Origin: Candidatus Amoebophilus asiaticus 5a2 | Lineage (GTDB): Bacteria; Bacteroidota; Bacteroidia; Cytophagales; Amoebophilaceae | Reading direction: 5' to 3' | DNA length: 64,000 nucleotides | Assembly (NCBI RefSeq): GCF_000020565.1 | Contig: NC_010830.1 | Span: forward strand, 1,654,001 to 1,718,000 | In this document: piece after piece, positions 54,095-61,402 of the stretch | Layout: each line of letters opens with the position of its first letter | How positions within the stretch are numbered: position 1 is the stretch's first letter | Translations under genes and position numbers: made by a program | Notes under the pieces: generated by a model | The model's database searches: none | Told to the model about the DNA's origin: nothing | The model's input: the letters and a program-made list of their open reading frames with translations, nothing else

Positions 54095-54568
54095 TTATCT
54101 AATCAAGCCTTTACGTTTAAGGATGGTTTCTACAAATTTAATTTCATTTTTACTATTAAAAATTTTGTAAGGTAGGTGTATCAGATGAGCTTTATTAATA
54201 ACTAATAAAAAGTAGTCTTTTCCTTGACTAGCTCTTTTAATTTGCTCCCAAGCTACTGGCATACCACGCTTAGTATCAATTTGTATAATGATTTGCTGAC
54301 TAGTCAGTTCATAACCCAAACGTTCAAAAACAATCTTATTTTCTGCTAGCTGAGTAACTCCATAAAACTGTATAAGCCAAAACAGGAAGTATAAGATTAG
54401 CCCTAAGCTTGGAATAACTACCAACCATATTGACTTAAGAAAAAAAGTAAGTGATAATATTCCGATAGCAATTAAGAAAACCCACCATTGCTCACGGATA
54501 ATATTCTTAAGTCCTAGAAGCATGTAGGTACGTATAGGAAGTTTGTATTTCTTGGTGCGTACAATCAT
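54095..54568 (-). CDS. YcxB-like membrane protein
   Basis: 157 residues: two membrane helices (WWVFLIAIGILSLTFFL and IWLVVIPSLGLILYFLFWL) and a cytosolic beta-rich domain with MPVAWEQIKRASQGKDYFLL and HLIHLPYKIFN, typical of YcxB-like proteins (PH-like fold). Function unknown in the family. Confidence 0.7.
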   Translation of the reverse strand: MIVRTKKYKLPIRTYMLLGLKNIIREQWWVFLIAIGILSLTFFLKSIWLVVIPSLGLILYFLFWLIQFYGVTQLAENKIVFERLGYELTSQQIIIQIDTKRGMPVAWEQIKRASQGKDYFLLVINKAHLIHLPYKIFNSKNEIKFVETILKRKGLIR

Positions 54569-54797
54569 AAACTATAAGTTAAAATATATAGCAATCTGCT
54601 ATATTAGCCATGGCTATTTATTTTTTACGAAAAACAAATTCAAATCTAGCTTTTTTATAATAAAAAATAGAATTTTATCAAGAATTTTATTGCATTCTAC
54701 TAAATAGTAGGTTGAATTTATTTACTTAAAAATTCGCTTAGTTATTCGCCTTTTTGTTTATTTATTTTATAGCACAAGCAGCCTTAATTTATAGTAT

Positions 54798-55652
54798 ATG
54801 AAACATCTATTATGTCTACTTTTTACTGTATTTGTATTAAGTAGTTCCCAAGCACATGAAATAGCATTTCCTTCTAAAATAACCGACAACAAGAGCTTAG
54901 TTCCTGGAGAAAAAATTACTTATAAGGTCCATTATGGTTGGGTAGAGGCTGGTGAAGTAGTAATGCAAATAGATAAAAAGATATATATAGTCAATGAAAA
55001 GCCCTGCTATAAAATTGATGTGTGTGGAGAGTCTAAAGGAGCACTTTACCTATTCTTAAAAATGAAAAACCATTTTGGAAGCTATCTAGATACAGTCACT
55101 TTAATACCACAACGCTTTTACCGGAACATTCAAGAGGGAACCTATAGAAAAAATGAAAAAGTAAATTTTGACCATACAAAAAAACTGATAGTAGTGGAAG
55201 AGTTAGATACTACAGAAACACATGTAATAAGAAGAAATGAATATGGAATTTATGATAATGTACAAGATATAGTAAGCACTTGGTATGTATTAAGAAACTT
55301 AGATTTTAGTACAGTTCGTGTTGGAGATATACTATATAGTCCTGTTTTTTTTGATGATATTCTGTATGAGAAATTTAAAACTAAATTTCTAGGCAAAAGA
55401 ACCATTAAAACTAAACTAGGTTACATTAATACATTAGTATTAGCGCCTTTGGTTCCTTTTACTTCAACCGGTAAATCTATATTTGCTGGAGAAAATTCAG
55501 TAGAATTATTTTTATCAGATGACGAAAATAAAATACCTGTTAAGATCAAAATTAAACTTTTAGTGGGGGCTGTTGAGATAGATCTAACAAATTGCGAAGG
55601 CCTTAAGTATCCGCTGGCCATTAAAAAGCGTCAGCAAAGGTTAAATAGTTAA
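54798..55652 (+). CDS. Secreted DUF3108 protein
   Basis: 284 residues. Signal peptide (to SSQA-HE). GEKITYKVHYGWVEAGEV, then GALYLFLKMKNHFGSYLD, and VDIVSTWYVLRNLDF-like QDIVSTWYVLRNL: the DUF3108 family found in Bacteroidota envelopes, also called an ATP-dependent exonuclease family without basis. Probably periplasmic; role unknown. The hairpin at 55983-56019 may end its transcript. Confidence 0.8.
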   Translation: MKHLLCLLFTVFVLSSSQAHEIAFPSKITDNKSLVPGEKITYKVHYGWVEAGEVVMQIDKKIYIVNEKPCYKIDVCGESKGALYLFLKMKNHFGSYLDTVTLIPQRFYRNIQEGTYRKNEKVNFDHTKKLIVVEELDTTETHVIRRNEYGIYDNVQDIVSTWYVLRNLDFSTVRVGDILYSPVFFDDILYEKFKTKFLGKRTIKTKLGYINTLVLAPLVPFTSTGKSIFAGENSVELFLSDDENKIPVKIKIKLLVGAVEIDLTNCEGLKYPLAIKKRQQRLNS

Positions 55653-55749
55653 CTTTTAAGTTCTCTCTTGTTGCTTTCAGTATACAAAAATAGACACTTA
55701 TGCCCTATTATATATTGTATCCTAGTTTAATAGAGTCGTTTCGAAACGG

Positions 55750-55915
55750 CGACTAGAAAAAAATAGACTGGAGGCATACTATATACAATTAAGCAAAAGT
55801 CAAGAGGCAAAATATGTATTTAAAGTATAAAAAAACAGATTAGCTTTTGTAAAATAATAAGTTTAGGTATTAAAAATTTAGGCAATCTACTAAGTAAACG
55901 TTTTGCAGCATCTTT
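55750..55915. repeat. Dispersed non-coding repeat, copy 2
   Basis: Similar to 40275-40440. It lies in a 500-bp gap between two convergent genes and carries no conserved ORF. Confidence 0.6.
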
Positions 55916-55982
55916 AATATAAATTATTCTAAAGATAAAAGGTAGGAAAACTTCAGCAAAATCTCTTTTCTAGTAAAGACAA

Positions 55983-56019
55983 CCAGCGTTTATACTTGCC
56001 AATAGGCTATAAACGCTGG
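55983..56019. terminator. Hairpin between convergent genes
   Basis: Perfect 12-bp stem CCAGCGTTTATA/TATAAACGCTGG with a 13-base loop, between the DUF3108 gene (plus) and the helicase gene (minus). The T-run is poor on both strands. A shared bidirectional terminator is the most likely role. Confidence 0.5.
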
Positions 56020-56168
56020 CTTATCCTAACAGTAAACTGTATTTCTAAGTAAGACTTTCTGTTCCTACCCGCAATTTGCAAAAAGACTTCCCAATAATGT
56101 TACTTACTTAGTGGCTAGTTACGCTATCAATACAGTCTATAATCTAAATCTATCAAATAATTGTATTG

Positions 56169-57896
56169 TTACTGATAACGTTTTTTATCACTAAATTTCT
56201 TTTTATTAAATCCCTTATTAGAAAATTCTGGAGCAGCTTCAATACGTCTAGAAGGTGAAAAAGCTTTTTGTCCTCCCTTCTCTTGGAAGCTTCTTTTTGT
56301 TGAATCAGAACCTTGTGATCGAAATTTTGAGAACTCTGGATTCCCGCCATAACGAGAAGGAGACGAGCTTTTCTGAAACCTGTCTCTTTCTGACCCTCTT
56401 AGTGAATTTGTACCTTGCGAGCGTGATCTTGAAAACTCTGAACTTTCGCTATGCCTAAAGGGTGTAGAACTTCTTTGGAATTTATCTCTCTGAAAATCTC
56501 TTGGTGAATCTGTGCCTTGCAAGCGTGGTCTTGAAAAATCCGAACTTTCGCCATGCCTAGAGGATGCTGAACTTCTTTGAAATCTATCTCTTTCAGAATC
56601 CCTTGCTGAACCCATGCCTTGTGAACGTGACCTTGAAAATTCTGAACTTCCACCATTTCTAGAAGATGGGAAACTCTTTTGAAACCTATCTCTTTCTGAG
56701 CCCCTTGATGAATCCATACTTTGTGAGCGCGGTCTTGAATTATTATTCCGTGAATTTCTATTACGTGAACCATGCTGTTCGCTGTTTCGGTCAGATTTCG
56801 CCTGTTTAGGATTCAGTAAATCTTGAATAGCATTCCACCTTTTACGGTCTTGAGAAGAAACAAAGCTGAGTGCAAAACCTTTAGCACCTGCACGAGCAGT
56901 CCTACCTATACGATGCACATAATCTTCTGGTGCATGCGGAATATCATAATTGATTACATGTTTCACATGGGGTACATCCAAGCCACGTGCAGCAATATCT
57001 GTAGCAACCATAATCTGGTGACGTCCTTGTCTAAAGGCACGCATCACACGCTCACGCTTAGTTTGCCTTAAATTGCCATGAATAGCACAAGTATTATAAG
57101 CTTCTTTATTTAACCGAAGCGATAAATGTTCAGCATTATCTTTTGTTTTTACAAATACCAGGATAGTACCTTCTCGGCTATTTAACTGAGTAAGCAATTC
57201 AAAATATTTATTCTCTTCTTTAATCTCTAAAATTTCTTGCGTTAAGTTTTGTGCTACAATAGCCATTGAGTCAAACTCATTCATAAATATACGCTCAGGT
57301 GACTGCATATATTTTGCAGCTAACTTTTCAACTTTAGGTGGGAAAGTAGCAGAAAACATCAAAGTTTGTCGCTGGGTAGGAAGCTGGCTAACAATTTGTT
57401 CTAATTGTATCGAAAAGCCCATATCGAACATACGATCTGTTTCATCAAGTATCAAGAAGTCTATATCTTTTGGATTAAAGCTACCTCTTTCTAAATGGTC
57501 AATAACACGACCAGGCGTACCAATAATAATGCGTAAATTAGATCTTAGTTGAGCTAACTGTTTGTTATAAGGTTCTCCACCTATTAGCAAAGCCGTTTTT
57601 ATAAAAGAGCTTTTAAAAAGAAGTTGGTTAATGTTGGTAGCAACTTGTTGAGCTAACTCTCTAGTTGGCGTCAGGATAAGCCCCATACTCGTAGGGTCGC
57701 TTAATAACTTATTAATTAAAGGTATAGCAAAAGCTAATGTCTTGCCTGTACCAGTCTGGGCTGATCCTAAAATATCCTTTTGCTGTAATGCTAAAGGTAT
57801 AGCTTTTGCCTGGATCGCAGTTGGCTGGGTAAAACTTAGTTTATCTAAAGCTTGGGTAAGTACTGGGGAAAGCCCCATTTCTTGGAAATTAGTCAT
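56169..57896 (-). CDS. DEAD-box RNA helicase, RhlE/DeaD type
   Basis: 575 residues from the ATG at 57896 (MTNFQEMGLSPVL), chosen because the Q-motif region begins there; the upstream 20 codons are not family-like. Motifs: GSAQTGTGKTLAFAIP, PTRELAQQV, ILDETDRMFDMGF (DETD rather than DEAD), MFSATFP, HRIGRTARAG. It unwinds RNA, probably in ribosome assembly or mRNA turnover. From about 390 the tail is made of five Arg/Ser-rich repeats of 34-36 residues, then a Lys-rich end. Confidence 0.93.
   Translation of the reverse strand: MTNFQEMGLSPVLTQALDKLSFTQPTAIQAKAIPLALQQKDILGSAQTGTGKTLAFAIPLINKLLSDPTSMGLILTPTRELAQQVATNINQLLFKSSFIKTALLIGGEPYNKQLAQLRSNLRIIIGTPGRVIDHLERGSFNPKDIDFLILDETDRMFDMGFSIQLEQIVSQLPTQRQTLMFSATFPPKVEKLAAKYMQSPERIFMNEFDSMAIVAQNLTQEILEIKEENKYFELLTQLNSREGTILVFVKTKDNAEHLSLRLNKEAYNTCAIHGNLRQTKRERVMRAFRQGRHQIMVATDIAARGLDVPHVKHVINYDIPHAPEDYVHRIGRTARAGAKGFALSFVSSQDRKRWNAIQDLLNPKQAKSDRNSEQHGSRNRNSRNNNSRPRSQSMDSSRGSERDRFQKSFPSSRNGGSSEFSRSRSQGMGSARDSERDRFQRSSASSRHGESSDFSRPRLQGTDSPRDFQRDKFQRSSTPFRHSESSEFSRSRSQGTNSLRGSERDRFQKSSSPSRYGGNPEFSKFRSQGSDSTKRSFQEKGGQKAFSPSRRIEAAPEFSNKGFNKKKFSDKKRYQ
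56217..56732 (-). repeat. Five tandem 102-bp coding repeats in the helicase tail
   Basis: Units of 34, 34, 34, 34 and 36 codons of the pattern SRSQGxxSxRxSERDRFQ then SSxxRxGxSxEFSR. Units differ by mostly single substitutions, so the array arose by tandem duplication and can be expected to vary in copy number. Arg/Ser-rich tails in DEAD-box proteins bind RNA. Confidence 0.9.
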
Positions 57897-57956
57897 AGTT
57901 TGGATTAAATAAATAATAGTTAAATGTCCCAGGCATAACGTATTTATTATATCCAT

Positions 57957-58870
57957 TCCTAGGACTAGGTCTTAAAAATTAAATTCTGTAATGTTGATAA
58001 ATGCTCATAGGATAAAAGGCTTAAGCTGGCAACATACTTTATGTATAAGCTTTGCACTTTTCATATATTGGCTATTTAAAAGTTTCAACAGCAACCATAT
58101 TTTGAGTTACCTATAACCTAGCAAGCATAATATATACTATAAGGCTACTTATCTGCTTCTTGAAATCAATTAAGCATAGGTCAGATGCAAATTTAGGAGG
58201 CTTTTAAAAATCAAACTTTAACAACCATTTCCGTTTATTTACAACAGAGAAAGCGTTAATAATTCATATTAGCCTTTGCAAGATGAGATAAAAGGTAGTA
58301 TCACAGTCAATTCATCAATCATATTTAGACCCAAATAAACAGCTTATTTTTCAAAAAAACTAATAAAGCTATTTTAATTTAAAAGCCATGCCTACACTAA
58401 TGCAAAATGACTCTTACTATTTTTTACTTTTTATACCCTATATGCTTACTTATTTAAAAATTTATAAAGCTGCTTGGCATAGGATTTATTATAGATAAAT
58501 CATAAGTATAATCAGCATAAACATAAGTGATAACTAGAATGCGGTTAATTTTTTAAGCTTAGTCACCTATAAAATCAATTAACTTTTAAAAATAGGCTAT
58601 AGGTAGACTACTATGCCACAATAAAACCTTATTACCAAGCCAATAAATTACTTATACCAAAACTTTCAAGGATTTCAAGGAGTTTATTTAAAAAGCAATA
58701 ATTAATTTGATGCTTATTTGTAATGCATAATCATTTTTTGATTAGAGTTGCAAATAACTAAATAGGTTTGCAGACGCTTGATAAGGTTGGTAGAGTTAGT
58801 TACTTTTGGCAAGTTATACATTTGCTAATAGTGTTCACCATACTATTTAATTGTCTGGGACACATAACTA
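57957..58870. other. 914-bp non-coding gap
   Basis: The longest gene-free stretch outside the IS. AT-rich with stops in all frames. No tRNA cloverleaf, no terminator-like hairpin and no IS end recognised by eye. Confidence 0.4.
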
Positions 58871-58912
58871 TTGACTGGTTTAAAGCAAATAATCCATATA
58901 TATTATAAAGAA

Positions 58913-60355
58913 ATGGGAAAACTTACTGAATTAAAACCTTTTTCAAGTTTAATTGATACACTACAAAACGAGCCAAGCATCTCTATTGATATAGTTAAAC
59001 AATGCCTATATAATATTGATAATCAACAAAATCTTAATGCATTTGTTAGGACTTATGATGAAGAAGCTTTAGCAACAGCTGCTCAAGTAACACACAAGCT
59101 ACACCAACAAAAAGCAGGGAAACTAGCAGGCATGGTAGTAGGTATTAAAGACTTGCTATGCTATCAGGACCATCCTGTACAAGCAAGCAGCAAAATATTA
59201 GAAGGTTTTGTTTCACAGTTTAGCGCCACTTGTGTACAGCGCTTGGTTGATGAGGATGCTATTATTATTGGACATCAGAATTGCGATGAGTTTGGAATGG
59301 GTTCTTCTAATGAGAACTCTGCTTTTGGGCCTGTACGAAATGCCATTGATACTACTCGTGTACCAGGTGGCTCATCAGGAGGGTCAGCAGTAGCTGTACA
59401 AGCCGATATGTGTCATGTAGCCCTAGGAACAGACACAGGCGGTTCGGTAAGGCAACCAGCAGCTTTTTGTGGTATTATAGGACTTAAGCCTACCTATTCT
59501 AGAATTTCTCGTCACGGTATGATTGCCTATGCATCCTCTTTTGATACGATAGGTATTTTTGCTAAAGATATACGTGATTGTGCTACTGTACTAGAAGTTG
59601 TTGCAGGTGCTGATACATTTGATAGCACGGTATCTAAACAACCAGTACCTCATTATAGTGATTATTTAACTTTTGGTAAAAAAGCTAAAATTGCTTATTT
59701 AAAAGAAACATTAGCCTATACAGGTCTACAAGACGAAATTAGATTACACACAACTGCTACTATGGATGCTTTAAAGCAAGCAGGCCACCAAGTAGAAGCT
59801 ATCGACTTTCCATTATTAGAATATGTACTACCTACTTACTATGTACTTACCACTGCTGAAGCTAGTGCTAACCTAGCGCGTTTAGATGGCGTACGGTATG
59901 GGTATAGAAGTCCGTCTGCTCATACTATAGAAGAACTTTACACCAAAACTAGGTCAGAAGGTTTTGGACAAGAAGTACAAAGAAGAATCTTGTTGGGTGC
60001 TTTTGTATTAGGGGCCAACCATTATGAGGATTGTTATATAAAAGCGAAAAAGATAAGAAGATTGATAAAAGACAAACTACAAGCTATTTTATCTGATTAT
60101 GATTTTATTTTACTGCCTACTACGCCTAGCACTGCATTTAAGATAGGATTTAATGCACATGATCCTTTAGCTATGTATTGGGCAGATGTGTATACAACGT
60201 TAGCATCTGTGGCAGGGCTACCAGCCATTTCTATTCCTAATGGTACAGATCATCAAAACTTACCTATAGGCCTACAAATCATAGCCAATAGCTTTGAAGA
60301 AACACACTTGCTAGGTTTTGCTAACTACATCATGCAGTTACCCAAAAAGATTTAA
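58913..60355 (+). CDS. gatA: Glutamyl-tRNA(Gln) amidotransferase subunit A
   Basis: 480 residues from the ATG at 58913 (MGKLTELKPF); a TTG at 58871 adds 14 unlikely residues. Amidase signature: catalytic Lys in VGIKDLL, GGSSGGSAVAVQAD (about residue 158) and TDTGGSVRQPAAFCG with the catalytic Ser residues. With GatB and GatC it converts Glu-tRNA(Gln) to Gln-tRNA(Gln), needed when GlnRS is lacking; gatB and gatC are not in the window. Confidence 0.95.
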   Translation: MGKLTELKPFSSLIDTLQNEPSISIDIVKQCLYNIDNQQNLNAFVRTYDEEALATAAQVTHKLHQQKAGKLAGMVVGIKDLLCYQDHPVQASSKILEGFVSQFSATCVQRLVDEDAIIIGHQNCDEFGMGSSNENSAFGPVRNAIDTTRVPGGSSGGSAVAVQADMCHVALGTDTGGSVRQPAAFCGIIGLKPTYSRISRHGMIAYASSFDTIGIFAKDIRDCATVLEVVAGADTFDSTVSKQPVPHYSDYLTFGKKAKIAYLKETLAYTGLQDEIRLHTTATMDALKQAGHQVEAIDFPLLEYVLPTYYVLTTAEASANLARLDGVRYGYRSPSAHTIEELYTKTRSEGFGQEVQRRILLGAFVLGANHYEDCYIKAKKIRRLIKDKLQAILSDYDFILLPTTPSTAFKIGFNAHDPLAMYWADVYTTLASVAGLPAISIPNGTDHQNLPIGLQIIANSFEETHLLGFANYIMQLPKKI

Positions 60356-61228
60356 TTGAGTTTGGATATTAACAGGAATGGGTACTTCTTTTTCATTTAA
60401 GCGTACTTGAACCTGGCCTAGCAATGACTTAAGAGGTTGTATAAAACAATATCCTTGCTGTTCATAAATAAGCACCTCTCCTACCATTCCCAAGCCGTAT
60501 CCAGCAATAGTACGCTGGCTTTCTTTAGGTGATTGGTACAAAGGAAAAGGCTGCTTTTTATGGAAGTAAGCATCCTGTAAATTTTGTATAGGATTGTCCA
60601 TGGATAAGGTACTCAGATTGGCATAAATAGCTTTCCTACAGGCATTGAGTTTTATGCTAGCATCCTCAAAATAATAAGGCATATGTAAGCATTGCTGTTT
60701 CTGCTTGATAGTAATACGTTCTGGAATATTATAGGTAGTATTTATATATTCCTCAAGTGTCCTAGCTGCATAAGCATCTTGCAGACATTGCAAAACCACT
60801 GCAGCACGTGCACCTTGCTCCAGCCATCTGGTATAGATTCGTTTCTGATTAGCAATACCCACTTTTATTATATTGCCTCCAAAATATGCTAGATAAACAG
60901 CATGAGGCTGTAAGTTATAAGATTGTTGCTGTTGTGATAGTTGGGAAGGAGCAATTCTGTAAAAAGCAGGGTTAAATTGAATAGATTGGTTACAATTAGA
61001 GCAACATAACGATTTACTACCAATCTCTTGTTGATTAGGGCAAGGTATAGATCGTTTAATTGTTAAGTCAAATCCTCCTATACAATATTTATTTGTTAAT
61101 ATGTTAAGGCTTATATAAGCCTCCCAGATAGGCACATAATGCCTTATTGTGGGCTGGCTAGCTATCTCATCCAATTGCAAGTATGGTCCTTTGCTACTAT
61201 GATAGCTATAACCAGAAAGGATATACAT
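60338..61228 (-). CDS. DUF2797 protein
   Basis: 296 residues. Four zinc-type cysteines (IPCPNQQ, CCSNCNQ), then HAVYLAYFGGNIIKVGIANQ and RWLEQGARAAVVLQ, which match the DUF2797 family with its GIY-YIG-like core. Function unknown. It overlaps the gatA stop convergently by 18 bp. Confidence 0.8.
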   Translation of the reverse strand: MYILSGYSYHSSKGPYLQLDEIASQPTIRHYVPIWEAYISLNILTNKYCIGGFDLTIKRSIPCPNQQEIGSKSLCCSNCNQSIQFNPAFYRIAPSQLSQQQQSYNLQPHAVYLAYFGGNIIKVGIANQKRIYTRWLEQGARAAVVLQCLQDAYAARTLEEYINTTYNIPERITIKQKQQCLHMPYYFEDASIKLNACRKAIYANLSTLSMDNPIQNLQDAYFHKKQPFPLYQSPKESQRTIAGYGLGMVGEVLIYEQQGYCFIQPLKSLLGQVQVRLNEKEVPIPVNIQTQLNLFG

Positions 61229-61402
61229 AGACTCTACTTTTATAATAATTATATAGCTTTACCCAAATATATCCCTTAATCGTATTAAATTCTAACAGCT
61301 AGCCGTTTATCTTCTAGCAAGCTACTTTTATCTTGTTAAACTCTTTATGAATAGTATTAGGAGTTAATAAACTATAAAGTATACTGCTTTATTTAATATA
61401 AG

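Noticed and set aside
56399-56773. Minus-strand frame of 124 residues in another frame of the helicase tail
   Set aside because: Open only because of the tandem repeats; the helicase frame explains the sequence.
57957-58870. Possible tRNA or other RNA gene in the large gap
   Set aside because: No T-loop GTTCRA with matching acceptor stem found by eye on either strand. A tRNAscan or Rfam search would be decisive.
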